This document shows positions 19,281 to 27,990 of a DNA stretch of 64,000 nucleotides, piece by piece. The notes under the pieces were generated by a model. That model ran no database searches. It was not told the origin of the DNA and saw nothing but the letters and a program-made list of their open reading frames with translations. Numbering within the stretch: position 1 is the stretch's first letter; each line of letters opens with the position of its first letter. The stretch covers positions 1-64,000 of the forward strand of contig JABCZR010000003.1 of assembly GCA_013289585.1 (NCBI GenBank). Direction: 5' to 3'. The translations under genes and the position numbers were made by a program. The stretch comes from Acidobacteriota bacterium. Lineage in GTDB: Bacteria > Acidobacteriota > Terriglobia > Acidiferrales > UBA7541.

Positions 19281-19766
19281 ATGAAGAAACAAAAGGGATT
19301 CTCTCTTATCGAGTTGCTGATCGTCGTGGCGATTATTCTGATCATCGCGGCCATCGCAATTCCGAACCTCCTCCGGTCTCGTATGGCCGCGAATGAGGCT
19401 TCGGCAGTAGGTTCTCTCCGCACGATTAATACCGCGGAAGTGACCTATTCGACCACGTATCCGTCGATCGGTTTCGCTGCTCTGGCCAGCCTTGGCGGCG
19501 CAGCTTCAACCTGCGCGACGACCACCGGTGCAACGTCCACGACAGCGTGCTTGATTGACAACGTTCTGTCATCCACGGCAGTGAAGAGCGGTTATACCTT
19601 CACAGCCTCGGCGGGCGCCACCGTTCCGGCAGTGACCTATACTTCACTGGCGGTTCCGAGCGCCCTTGGCCAGAGCGGCCAGCGTGCGTTCTGCTCCGAC
19701 CAGTCCGGCGTCATCCGCTACAACGCGGGCGGCACGGCCTGCACGAACGCGGACTCCGCGCTCTAA
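19281..19766 (+). CDS. pilA: Type IV pilin 1 (PilA-like)
   Basis: The 161-residue prepilin has a six-residue leader MKKQKG, cleaved before Phe, then the class-IVa signature FSLIELLIVVAIILIIAAIAIPN with Glu at mature position 5. A cysteine-containing globular part follows. The start is ATG 19281 with AAGGAG upstream; the reading frame stays open further 5', but the prepilin leader fixes the start. It is the probable major pilin or one of two paralogous pilins. It is followed by a strong terminator. Confidence 0.92.
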   Translation: MKKQKGFSLIELLIVVAIILIIAAIAIPNLLRSRMAANEASAVGSLRTINTAEVTYSTTYPSIGFAALASLGGAASTCATTTGATSTTACLIDNVLSSTAVKSGYTFTASAGATVPAVTYTSLAVPSALGQSGQRAFCSDQSGVIRYNAGGTACTNADSAL

Positions 19767-19811
19767 TAGCTTCACTCTTCAGCCCTTCACTGGGCTGCAG
19801 ACGTAATCGAG

Positions 19812-19841
19812 AAAGCACGGGACTAACCTCCCGTGCTTTTT
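19812..19841 (+). terminator. Rho-independent terminator of pilin 1
   Basis: AAAGCACGGGA (19812-19822) and TCCCGTGCTTT (19829-19839) form an 11-bp perfect stem with a six-base loop. A T-run follows. Confidence 0.88.
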
Positions 19842-20038
19842 CATTTTCACAGGCTTTGAATCACAGCTTCAAAATCGATCCGATCCACAGTTTTCGAATC
19901 GTCTGACAAATATTGTCGCGGACTCGGCAAAGCCGCCATTTTTTGTCATAGGTGATGCACTCACTGTGGAAATCCTGGTCTGGAGAGCTTCAAGTTATTC
20001 AAAACTAAGGAGTTTTTCCTCACCCACAAGCCTGAGAT

Positions 20039-20053
20039 TGGCCCATCAAATGC
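20039..20053 (+). promoter_or_regulatory. Candidate sigma-54 promoter of pilin 2
   Basis: TGGCCCATCAAATGC keeps the GG-N10-GC spacing (GG 20040-20041, GC 20052-20053) but has AT instead of TT at -12. It would initiate near 20065, about 57 bases before the ATG. It is weaker than the pilin 1 element. Confidence 0.45.
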
Positions 20054-20121
20054 TCCTTCAATGGTGACACATAGGTGAGCTGCATCCGCTCAGGAAAGGC
20101 GTCCGCAGTTGCGGACCTGTT

Positions 20122-20592
20122 ATGAAGAGAAAACAGACGGGGTTCTCTCTCATCGAGCTTCTTATCGTCGTGGCGATTATTCTCATAATCGCCGCCATCG
20201 CCATCCCCAATTTGATGGCCTCCAGGATGGCCGCCAACGAATCATCGGCGGTCCAGGAGACTCGGGCCATCACGACTGCTGAAGTCGTTTATTCAACGCA
20301 ATATAACATTGGCTTTGCGCAACAGCTTACGTATCTCGGCGACGGCGGCGCGATCAGTTCGACAGCTGCCGGCCTGATCGACTCGGTCCTGGCAGCCGGC
20401 ACGAAGAACGGATATACGTTCCTGTATTCACCCGCGAGCGTGGATTCCGCGGGCCACTACCAGGCGTTTGCGCTGAATGCCAATCCGCTGGCTCCAGGCT
20501 CGAGCGCTCGCAAATATTTCTTTACCGATCAAACGGCCGTGATTCGCGTCAACCTGACCGTTCCCGCGGCCCTAACGGATCCCCCGATATAG
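20122..20592 (+). CDS. Type IV pilin 2
   Basis: The 156-residue prepilin has a seven-residue leader MKRKQTG, cleaved before Phe, and the same FSLIELLIVVAIILIIAAIAIPN core as pilin 1. The first 40 mature residues are nearly identical to pilin 1. The globular part has diverged and lacks the cysteines seen in pilin 1. No Shine-Dalgarno sequence precedes the ATG; instead a short hairpin (20101-20116) sits five bases upstream. It is probably an alternative or minor pilin. Confidence 0.9.
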   Translation: MKRKQTGFSLIELLIVVAIILIIAAIAIPNLMASRMAANESSAVQETRAITTAEVVYSTQYNIGFAQQLTYLGDGGAISSTAAGLIDSVLAAGTKNGYTFLYSPASVDSAGHYQAFALNANPLAPGSSARKYFFTDQTAVIRVNLTVPAALTDPPI

Positions 20593-20697
20593 TAATGTGC
20601 AGCTGCTGCTGAACTTGAGAGCGCGAAACGCAAGCACTCGGAGCGCTCCGCTCTCTCTCCAGCGTCTGTGACAATTCTTTCCTGCTAAACTGACTGT

Positions 20698-21450
20698 GTG
20701 AACCGTCCCGTCGCGCGATTTGCTCTTTACCTCGTCCTCGCTTGCTCATTCGCCGGACCCTTTGCCTGGTGCGAAGTCAATCCAGATGTCAAGCAACTCG
20801 TAAGCCGGTTCGAATCGCGGTATCGCGCAGCCCACACACTGCAGGCCACGTTTCTCGAGCGCTACTTCGAAAACGGCCGTGTCGCTCGTGTGGAAGCAGG
20901 CACCGCCTATTTCCGCCGTCCCGGGAAAATGCGCTGGGAATACGAGTCTCCTGAAAGGAACCTGTTCCTCGTGGACGGCAAGTCCGCCTGGTTCTACGTT
21001 CCGGCAGACCACACCGCCACACGCGTTCCCGCAAAGGAGAGCAGTGATTGGAGGACGCCGCTATCCTTGCTGGCGGGCGAGATGAAGGTCTCGCGTGTCT
21101 GCGCTCGCGTCGAGGCGACCCTCAACGAGAAGCCCGAATCTCCTGAAAACGCCGTATTCTTCTGCCAACTCCGCGGAACCGAATCAGCTGCTGACAAGCC
21201 AGGGACCCACGAGGCCTCCGCTCAGGCCGGCGACGGAAGTGAAACGGTTTTCTTTGAGATCGTAAAAAACTCAGGTGAGTTGGTCCGCGTGTTGGTCCGG
21301 GAACCGGGCGGGGTCGGTGTCGAATTTCACTTCGCGAACTGGAAGACAGATCCCCCCGTCCCGGAATCCCTATTTCGTTTTGCAGCTCCCCCGGGGGTGG
21401 CCATCGTGAATGGCGAGTTACCCCATGACAACGCCCTCATGAATGAGTAG
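20698..21450 (+). CDS. lolA: LolA-like outer-membrane lipoprotein carrier
   Basis: 250 residues: a signal peptide (about 1-24, ending FAWC) and then a LolA-type fold pattern ('LQATFLERYFENGRVARVEAGTAYFRRPGKMRWEYESP' region, about 40-80, and 'LFLVDGKSAWFYVP', about 84-97). LolA shuttles lipoproteins across the periplasm. The region around residues 145-185 (PESPENAVFF...DGSETVF) looks like an insertion relative to typical LolA. The start is GTG 20698. It lies just before a second secretion-type gene set, and may belong to that transcript. Confidence 0.75.
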   Translation: MNRPVARFALYLVLACSFAGPFAWCEVNPDVKQLVSRFESRYRAAHTLQATFLERYFENGRVARVEAGTAYFRRPGKMRWEYESPERNLFLVDGKSAWFYVPADHTATRVPAKESSDWRTPLSLLAGEMKVSRVCARVEATLNEKPESPENAVFFCQLRGTESAADKPGTHEASAQAGDGSETVFFEIVKNSGELVRVLVREPGGVGVEFHFANWKTDPPVPESLFRFAAPPGVAIVNGELPHDNALMNE

Positions 21451-21543
21451 TTTTCAGGGTTTTAGGCTCTGATTTCCAGAAAAGCACGGCCAACCCCTGG
21501 GCGCTACCCCGCATATCATCCAGTTGAGGTAAACTGAAGGCCT

Positions 21544-22758
21544 ATGGGGGAATTTGTCTGCCGCGTGGCGGATGCCGAGGGACGTGTCTTTTCTCACGTC
21601 GAGGCTGCGGGCTCTCTGGACGAAGCGCGCCAGAAGCTCACAGACCGGGGTTTGTACATCTACTCCGTGGAATCCCGCGGTGGCCGGCTGGCCGGATTGG
21701 TTCGCCGCAGGAGTGACCGTCAGATTGGTGGTTCCGATTTCCTGATTCTCAACCAGCAATTCAATACTCTGATCAAAGCCGGGCTGCCGATTTTGCGGGC
21801 GCTGGACCTGCTTGCGGATCGCGCCAGCTCTCCCAAGCTTCGCCCGATCATTTCTCAGGTGCGCGACCGCGTCCGCGAAGGAAAGTCTCTTTCCGAAGCG
21901 GTGGCGGAAGCGGGTGTCTTTTCAAAAGTTTACTCGACAGCGATTCTAGCGGGAGAAAAGAGCGGAAATCTTCCCGGCGTCCTGGACTACTACATCGCTT
22001 ACCAGCGCGTGAGTACCGGCGTCCGCAAAAAAATTCTTGCTACTCTCGTCTATCCGGTCCTGCTGATCAGCGTCGCCATCATCATCGTTGCGTACCTCGT
22101 AACCGCGGTCATTCCCAAGTTCGCCCTGCTTTATCGGGATTTGAACGTGCAGCTCCCCACGCCCACGCGCTTATTGATTGCATTGACTGTGGACTACCGC
22201 CTGTTTGTTCTGGGCGCCATTGCATTGATGGCGGTGGCCGCCGTCGGAGTTTTCCTGTGGTCTCGGTCGGAAGACGGCGGAACCGCGTTCGATCGCTTCA
22301 AGTTCCGCCTACCCATCATCGGAGACACGCTACTCAAATTCCAGGTAGCCCAGTTTTCGCGCACCTTGGCGACGCTTCTCACCGGAGGCACGCCACTCGT
22401 CGCGGGCCTGCAAACCGCCACGGACGCTATTGCCAGCAAACTTTTGCGTTCCACGGTATCCCAGGCCACTCAGATGGTGCGCGAGGGAGAATCCCTTCAC
22501 GTCGCTCTGGCTTCCAAGGGCATCATGCCGGAAATGGCCCTGGACATGATCGAAGTGGGCGAATCGAGCGGCGCGCTTTCTCCCATGCTCACCAGCGTCG
22601 CCGAGTTTTACGAAGAAGAAGTCAACATCCGGCTGTCCGCCCTCGTTGCTGTCATCGAGCCGGTCCTTCTCATCTTCATGGGATTGTTTGTTGCTTTTAT
22701 TCTGATTTCACTCTATCTGCCGATTTTCTCGTTCTCCATGACGGGAACGACGGGCTAA
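21544..22758 (+). CDS. Type II secretion/type IV pilus platform protein, GspF/PilC family
   Basis: The 404-residue protein has two GspF repeats ('LNQQFNTLIKAGLPILRALDLLADR', about 69-93, and 'FSRTLATLLTGGTPLVAGLQTA') and three hydrophobic segments. It is a second paralogue of the pilC product above, but the N-terminal 60 residues differ. It is followed six bases later by a GspE/PilB-type ATPase, so the pair resembles gspF-gspE of a separate machine. Confidence 0.88.
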   Translation: MGEFVCRVADAEGRVFSHVEAAGSLDEARQKLTDRGLYIYSVESRGGRLAGLVRRRSDRQIGGSDFLILNQQFNTLIKAGLPILRALDLLADRASSPKLRPIISQVRDRVREGKSLSEAVAEAGVFSKVYSTAILAGEKSGNLPGVLDYYIAYQRVSTGVRKKILATLVYPVLLISVAIIIVAYLVTAVIPKFALLYRDLNVQLPTPTRLLIALTVDYRLFVLGAIALMAVAAVGVFLWSRSEDGGTAFDRFKFRLPIIGDTLLKFQVAQFSRTLATLLTGGTPLVAGLQTATDAIASKLLRSTVSQATQMVREGESLHVALASKGIMPEMALDMIEVGESSGALSPMLTSVAEFYEEEVNIRLSALVAVIEPVLLIFMGLFVAFILISLYLPIFSFSMTGTTG

Positions 22759-22764
22759 GGAATT

Positions 22765-24402
22765 ATGGCTACGACCGAACATCTACCTCCAGCGCCGGGA
22801 ATCCCGGGAGGCGCCGACGAGCAGCACGAACGCGAGTTCGCGCGCAAGCTGGCCGAACGCTATCGCCTCACGTTCATCGACTTGAAAGAACAGCGCATCG
22901 ACCCGGAACTCTTCCGCACCATTCAAGCCGACCTGATGTTCCGCTACAACTTCGTCCCACTCGAAGTCCAGAACAATCTCTTGTCCATCGCCGTCGCCGA
23001 CCCCAGCGTGCAGATGAGCGATGAGCTCCCACTCCTGCTTGGCAAGAAGCTGTCCATTAAAGTCGCCACCGCCCGCCAGATTGGCGACCTGCTGAAACGG
23101 ACGGAGCAGTCCCAGCGCGTTCTCGAACAAGCCACCGAAGCTTTCACCCTGCAGACCTCCAAGGAGGAAGAAGAGAGCGACGAGACCATCTCCGGCGACC
23201 GCCTGACGCGCGACAGCACCGCCAGCCCCGTCGTGCGCCTCGTCGAAACCATCATCTTCACCGCGCTCGAACGCCGCGCGAGTGACATTCACATCGAAGC
23301 GCGCGACACCGAAGTTGCCGTCAAATACCGCATTGACGGCGTCCTGCAACACGCCATGCAGCCCATCTCCAAGGAATGGCATTCCACCGTGCTCTCGCGC
23401 ATCAAAGTACTCAGCGATTTGGACATCGCCGAGCGGCGCATTCCGCAGGACGGGCGTTTCCGCGTAAAATACAAGGGCCGCTTCATCGATTTGCGCGTCT
23501 CCATCATGCCCGCCAGTCATGGCGAGGACGCCGTCCTCCGCGTGCTCGACAAGGAAACGCTTTCGGAGAAATTTCAGAGTTTGAGTCTGGATGTCGTTGG
23601 TTTTTCCGTCGAGGAGACGCGCCGTTTCCGCCGCTACATCCGCGAGCCCTACGGCATGGTCCTTGTCACGGGCCCAACAGGCTCGGGCAAGACCACCACG
23701 TTGTATGCCGCCATCAACGAAATCAAGACCGACGAGGACAAGATCATCACCATCGAAGATCCCGTCGAATACCAGCTTCGAGGTATCACGCAGATTCCCG
23801 TTAATGAAAAAAAAGGCCTCACCTTCGCGCGCGGCTTGCGCTCGATTTTGCGCCACGACCCAGACAAAATCATGGTGGGCGAAATCCGCGACCAGGAAAC
23901 CGCGCAGATCGCCATTCAATCCGCGCTCACGGGCCACCTGGTCTTCACCACGGTTCACGCCAACAACGTCACCGACGTCATCGGCCGCTTCATCAACATG
24001 GGTGTCGAGCCCTACAACTTCGTCTCCGCTCTCAACTGCATCATGGCCCAGCGCCTCGTCCGCGTGGTCTGTCCGAATTGCAAGAAGCCCAAGAGATTTT
24101 CTCCGGAAGAGCTGAAAGAGGCGAGCTTGGATCCCGCCGTGTGGTCCAACGTCGTCCTTGCCGAGGGCGCGGGTTGCCTGGAATGCTCAGGCACGGGCTA
24201 TCATGGACGCACTGCGATCTGTGAATTGCTCGACCTTACCGATCGCATTCGCGAAATGATTATTGACCGCAGGCCAACCTCGGAAATCAAGCGCGTCGCG
24301 CGCGAGGAAGGAATGATCACGCTGCGCGAAAGCGGTCTGGCCAAGATTCGCGCGGGAATCACGACGGTGAAAGAAATCAACAAGGTGACTTTCGTTGAGT
24401 AG
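22765..24402 (+). CDS. Type II secretion/type IV pilus ATPase, GspE/PilB family
   Basis: 545 residues with an N-terminal MshEN-like domain (about 20-115), 'ASDIHIEAR', Walker A GPTGSGKT (303-310), 'ITIEDPVEYQL', 'GHLVFTTVHANN' and a CxxC pair site (CPNC, CLEC). It is an extension or secretion motor for the second machine. Its last bases overlap the following gene. Confidence 0.9.
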   Translation: MATTEHLPPAPGIPGGADEQHEREFARKLAERYRLTFIDLKEQRIDPELFRTIQADLMFRYNFVPLEVQNNLLSIAVADPSVQMSDELPLLLGKKLSIKVATARQIGDLLKRTEQSQRVLEQATEAFTLQTSKEEEESDETISGDRLTRDSTASPVVRLVETIIFTALERRASDIHIEARDTEVAVKYRIDGVLQHAMQPISKEWHSTVLSRIKVLSDLDIAERRIPQDGRFRVKYKGRFIDLRVSIMPASHGEDAVLRVLDKETLSEKFQSLSLDVVGFSVEETRRFRRYIREPYGMVLVTGPTGSGKTTTLYAAINEIKTDEDKIITIEDPVEYQLRGITQIPVNEKKGLTFARGLRSILRHDPDKIMVGEIRDQETAQIAIQSALTGHLVFTTVHANNVTDVIGRFINMGVEPYNFVSALNCIMAQRLVRVVCPNCKKPKRFSPEELKEASLDPAVWSNVVLAEGAGCLECSGTGYHGRTAICELLDLTDRIREMIIDRRPTSEIKRVAREEGMITLRESGLAKIRAGITTVKEINKVTFVE

Positions 24403-25372
24403 CGTTACCACATTCCGGCAAGGCGTATACCAGAGCGATCTCGTGCGCCGTGTGGTCCGCTGGCTGGACGGGATGCCTCATCCTCCACTGGCCATCGAGA
24501 TTGCGCCCGAGCGCATCGCCGCCGCACGCTGGGGCCGCACTGGATCGCTGGATGGATTCGCTGTCGAAGCCTTGCCTGTGGGCGCCATCGTGCCGTCCGC
24601 GGTGGAAGCCAATATCATCAATCTGGCCGCCGTCAAATCCGCTGCCGCGAATGCCTGCGAGCGTCTTCGCGCGCGGAGCGAAGATGTCGCCCTGATTCTC
24701 CCCGATCCCGTCATCCGCGTCTTCGTCCAGCATTTCGAGGAGTTCCCGCGTTCCCCGCAGGAAGCCGTTCCCATGCTGCGCTGGAAACTAAAAAAGAGCG
24801 TGCCCTTTGAAGCCGATGAGACGCTGATCTCCTACATGCGCCAGGCGCCCCGCGAAAACGGCGTTGACGTTGTCACCGCACTCGCGCGCCTCCGCATCAT
24901 TCGCGAGTACGAATCTCTTGCTGAAAGCCTTGGCCTGCAGCCTGGCGTGGTGCTCAGCTCTTCGCTTGCCGCCACCGCGCTGCTCGAAGATGCCAAGCCG
25001 ACGCTGCTGGCCCGTGTTTCGGGCTCAGCACTTACCACCGTTATCGCGCGCAACGGCGTCCTCTGCGGCTTTCGCTGCACCGAACTGCCGGCCCACGGCG
25101 CAAGCTTGACTCCCGCCATGTTGTTGGAAGAGATTTTTCCAGTAGCGGCTTATTATCAGGACACCTGGCAAGAGGGAATCCAGTCCGTCCGCGTCGCCGG
25201 GCTCGGAGCGCGCCTGCCGGAATTTGTCTCGGCGCTCGAAGACGAGTTTCATTGCCAGGTGAGCTCCTTGTTGCACTCCGCGGTCTCCGAGGGACGCATC
25301 AAGGAAGATGCGCGTCCGCTCGCCGACCGGGAATTGGAAGGATTGATCGGCTGGATGCTGCAACGTGGCTGA
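24395..25372 (+). CDS. PilM-like (actin-fold) assembly protein
   Basis: The 325-residue product shows a PilM/GspL-cytoplasmic pattern: 'PPLAIEIAPERIAAARWG' (about 29-46), 'LILPDPVIRVFVQHFEEFP' (about 99-117) and 'MLRWKLKKSVPFEADE' (about 126-141), the last being typical of PilM. PilM recruits the PilNO complex at the inner membrane. The start is TTG at 24395, overlapping the ATPase stop by eight bases. The order F-E-M-N-O-P is consistent with a type IV filament machine. Confidence 0.7.
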   Translation: MSSVTTFRQGVYQSDLVRRVVRWLDGMPHPPLAIEIAPERIAAARWGRTGSLDGFAVEALPVGAIVPSAVEANIINLAAVKSAAANACERLRARSEDVALILPDPVIRVFVQHFEEFPRSPQEAVPMLRWKLKKSVPFEADETLISYMRQAPRENGVDVVTALARLRIIREYESLAESLGLQPGVVLSSSLAATALLEDAKPTLLARVSGSALTTVIARNGVLCGFRCTELPAHGASLTPAMLLEEIFPVAAYYQDTWQEGIQSVRVAGLGARLPEFVSALEDEFHCQVSSLLHSAVSEGRIKEDARPLADRELEGLIGWMLQRG

Positions 25373-25404
25373 AGGCATTGCTGAAGAATGAGGCACATGA
25401 AGGA

Positions 25405-25977
25405 ATGAGAGTTCGGCTCAATCTATCGACCAAGCCACTGGAAACACACCGCAAATTCCTAGCGGGCGCCGGTCTGACTGCTGTCGTCGCCGGTATCATT
25501 TTTCTGTTGCTGGGCTGGCACGTCTACTCCGTCAGGAAAATCGACGCTGAACTCCGCGCGCGCACAGAAAAGACCCGCCAGGAGATGGCAAAGCTGGAGC
25601 AGCAGCGTGGCGAGGTGGAACGCTATTTCGGGCAGAAAGATATCGCCGAGTTGAACGGCCGCGCTGCTTTCATGAACGGCATCCTTGACGCCCGCAGCTT
25701 CAATTGGACGCAGATGTTCATGGATCTGGAGCGCATCCTTCCACCGGGCGTTCACGTCGTCAGTATTGAACCCAAACAGGTCGAGGGGCACGTCGAAGTA
25801 AAGCTCACCGTCGGCGCCACTAGCGATGAGACGGAGTTGAAATTCATTCACGCGCTCGAAGAGTCGAAAGAGTTTACCGAAGTCCAGGTGCAAAACATTC
25901 ATAGGCCCAATCAAACCGGGAATCTGAGCGGTGATCAGCAAGTGATTCAGCTAACGACGGTGTATTCGAGAACCTGA
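25405..25977 (+). CDS. PilN-like inner-membrane protein
   Basis: 190 residues from ATG 25405 with GAGG 11 bases upstream. The N-terminus 'MRVRLNLSTKPLETHRKF' is the PilN 'INLLP'-type segment. One membrane helix (about 22-44) follows, then a coiled coil (about 47-75) and a periplasmic ferredoxin-like part ('FMDLERILPPGVHVVSIEP'). PilN pairs with PilO in the alignment complex. The stop overlaps the next ATG (TGATG). Confidence 0.7.
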   Translation: MRVRLNLSTKPLETHRKFLAGAGLTAVVAGIIFLLLGWHVYSVRKIDAELRARTEKTRQEMAKLEQQRGEVERYFGQKDIAELNGRAAFMNGILDARSFNWTQMFMDLERILPPGVHVVSIEPKQVEGHVEVKLTVGATSDETELKFIHALEESKEFTEVQVQNIHRPNQTGNLSGDQQVIQLTTVYSRT

Positions 25978-26534
25978 TGCAACACGACTTCACATTTCGC
26001 CGACAGGCCATCCTTGCCGGATTGGTGCTGCTCGTGCTTGCCGACATTGCCCTCGCTGTTTACAGCGGGGAACTCGCGTCCGCTCCGCAGACGCCCCAGC
26101 AGCAATTCACGCAGGAGACTACACAGCGCGATTTGCTCAAAGCAGACATCAAGCGCGCGCAGGAAATCCGGGACAGGATCCCAGCCATCCAAGCGAAATT
26201 TGACCAGATCGAGAAGTCCTTTCCTCCTGCTAGCTCCGGTTACTCCGCTGTACGTTCCGAGCTTGGTGAGATTGGCAAGAAATCCGGTATTCAGATGGAG
26301 GATGTCTCCTTCAAGCAGGCGGAGATCGCCAACCGGGGAATGACAGAAGTCCTCATCGATGCCACCATCAACGGCGATTACAAGAGCGTGATCCATTTCC
26401 TGAACGGCTTGCAACGCTCAACCAACTACCAGGTGGATAATCTTACGCTCGCATCGGATAACACGAACCAGGGCGCTTCCGGGATCATCAAAGTCACGCT
26501 GCACCTGAGAACTTATTTTCGGACTGCGGGATGA
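25977..26534 (+). CDS. PilO-like inner-membrane protein
   Basis: 185 residues: one N-terminal membrane helix (about 14-34), a coiled-coil stretch (about 45-80) and a C-terminal alpha/beta part ('VIHFLNGLQRSTNYQVDNLTL') as in PilO. It overlaps PilN by one base and the next gene by four bases (ATGA). It probably forms heterodimers with the PilN-like product. Confidence 0.68.
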   Translation: MQHDFTFRRQAILAGLVLLVLADIALAVYSGELASAPQTPQQQFTQETTQRDLLKADIKRAQEIRDRIPAIQAKFDQIEKSFPPASSGYSAVRSELGEIGKKSGIQMEDVSFKQAEIANRGMTEVLIDATINGDYKSVIHFLNGLQRSTNYQVDNLTLASDNTNQGASGIIKVTLHLRTYFRTAG

Positions 26535-27076
26535 AGCAAAAGAAAGAACTCCTCATTCTCATCGTGCTCCTCGTTATCGCGGGGAATGTCTGGTATTGGT
26601 TCTTCTTCCGCGAGCGGCCGGTTTCGACCGTTGGCACAGTTTCCGTGGCGCAAAGCTACAAGCCGCTTCCCGTGGAGAATCCGCAGCCTCATTGGCCCCA
26701 GCTTGAATCCGCCAGCAAGACCGAATACAAGAGCAATGGCCGTAATATTTTTAGTGTGATTGCGCCGCCTCCGCCGGAAGCCCAACGCATCGTTCCGAAA
26801 ACGAGTACTCCGATTGTCGTGCCGACACCACCCCCTCCGATGGTCGCGCCGCTTCCCGTGAAGTTCTTCGGCTATGGCACCGTGCCTAGCGGCTCGGGTC
26901 GCCGCGCTTTCTTCACCGACGGCGAAGATGTCTACATCGTCTCCGAAGGCGAAGTCCTGCTGAATCGTTTTCGCATTCTCAAGATCGGCAACGTCAATCT
27001 CGAATATGAAGAACTAGCTTCGGGCCTGCGTGGTATCGCCGCACTCGAAGAGCAAGCCGCGCCTCCATCCGCATGA
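26531..27076 (+). CDS. PilP/GspC-like single-pass protein
   Basis: The 181-residue protein has an N-terminal membrane helix (about 6-27, ending 'VWYWFFF'), a Pro-rich linker (about 78-110) and a C-terminal small beta domain ('VKFFGYGTVPSGSGRRAFFTDGEDVYIVSEGEVL'). The beta domain resembles the homology region of GspC/PilP, which contacts the secretin. The overlaps on both sides place it in the same operon. The assignment is by architecture and position. Confidence 0.55.
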   Translation: MKQKKELLILIVLLVIAGNVWYWFFFRERPVSTVGTVSVAQSYKPLPVENPQPHWPQLESASKTEYKSNGRNIFSVIAPPPPEAQRIVPKTSTPIVVPTPPPPMVAPLPVKFFGYGTVPSGSGRRAFFTDGEDVYIVSEGEVLLNRFRILKIGNVNLEYEELASGLRGIAALEEQAAPPSA

Positions 27077-27987
27077 TCACCAGACGCCAACCCGCAGCAA
27101 AGCCCGCCGAGAGCGGTTACGCGCTACTGGTGGTCGTCTTCCTCACCACCCTTCTACTCCTCGCGGTCGTCGCCGTCTCTCCCAACGTCCTCACCGAAGG
27201 GCGCCGCGAAAAAGAAAAAGAGATGGTCTGGCGCGGCAAACAGTACACTCGCGGCGTGAAGCTCTATTATCGCAAGCTGGGGCGCTTTCCGACATCGATG
27301 GACGATCTCACCAAGCCCAAGATCGGCTCCATTCGCTTTATGCGCCAGGCTTACAAAGATCCCATGAATGAGAAAGACGGGGCCTGGCGATTCATTTACG
27401 TCGGCGCCGCGGGCCAGCTCATTGGCAGTCTGAAGCCTCCGCAGACTTTGCAAATTCCTCAAGGGGGCGGCGTTGGAGCGCCCGCGAATTCCTTGACCGG
27501 AGCCGGCGCATCGCCTCAGCCCGCGATGAACGGCATTCTAAGCCAGCAGGGATTGCAGGCGGGAGGAACACCCTCTGGCTCTGCCACGAATCCTCCATCC
27601 GGCGCGAACCCGACTACGGGCGCCACGGGAACGAACACTGGGACGGGCCAGGACGATCCCATGGCCAATCCTTCTTCAGGCTCTCTTCCGGACACCTCGG
27701 GCATCGTCGGTGGCAACATCATCGGGGTTGGGAGCAAGATCAACAAACGCTCCGTGATGGTTTACGAAAAAGCTAAAAACTACAGGCTCTTCGAATTTAT
27801 CTGGGATCCCTCGAAGGATAACGTGGGGGTAGGACAGCCGGGAATGCAGACGGGGACAGGCTTCGGCCAGACTCCAGGGCAAACACCATTTGGCCAGCAG
27901 CCCGGTCAGAATCCAGGCACTCCCCCGGGGCAGAATCCCCCGCAAAATCCTCAGCCGCCACCGCAGAATCCGCCACCGCAACAGTAA
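27073..27987 (+). CDS. Pseudopilin-like protein with Pro/Gln-rich tail
   Basis: 304 residues. Near the N-terminus, 'ESGYALLVVVFLTTLLLLAVVAVSP' resembles a prepilin helix but lacks the Glu at position 5. The segment 'EKEMVWRGKQYTRGVKLYYRKLGRFPTSMDDL' (about 50-82) is a GspG-like or general pseudopilin pattern. The last third is low-complexity (PGQNP-type repeats, Pro/Gln/Asn/Gly). It overlaps the previous gene by four bases and closes the operon. The Pro-rich tail is unusual for a pseudopilin. Confidence 0.6.
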   Translation: MITRRQPAAKPAESGYALLVVVFLTTLLLLAVVAVSPNVLTEGRREKEKEMVWRGKQYTRGVKLYYRKLGRFPTSMDDLTKPKIGSIRFMRQAYKDPMNEKDGAWRFIYVGAAGQLIGSLKPPQTLQIPQGGGVGAPANSLTGAGASPQPAMNGILSQQGLQAGGTPSGSATNPPSGANPTTGATGTNTGTGQDDPMANPSSGSLPDTSGIVGGNIIGVGSKINKRSVMVYEKAKNYRLFEFIWDPSKDNVGVGQPGMQTGTGFGQTPGQTPFGQQPGQNPGTPPGQNPPQNPQPPPQNPPPQQ

Positions 27988-27990
27988 TTC

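Larger units (their letters stand above)
19767..20121. other. Spacer between the two pilin genes
   Basis: No gene. It contains the terminator of pilin 1 (19812-19841), a candidate sigma-54 promoter for pilin 2 (20039-20053) and, just before the second ATG, the inverted repeat GTCCGCA-GT-TGCGGAC (20101-20116). Confidence 0.6.
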
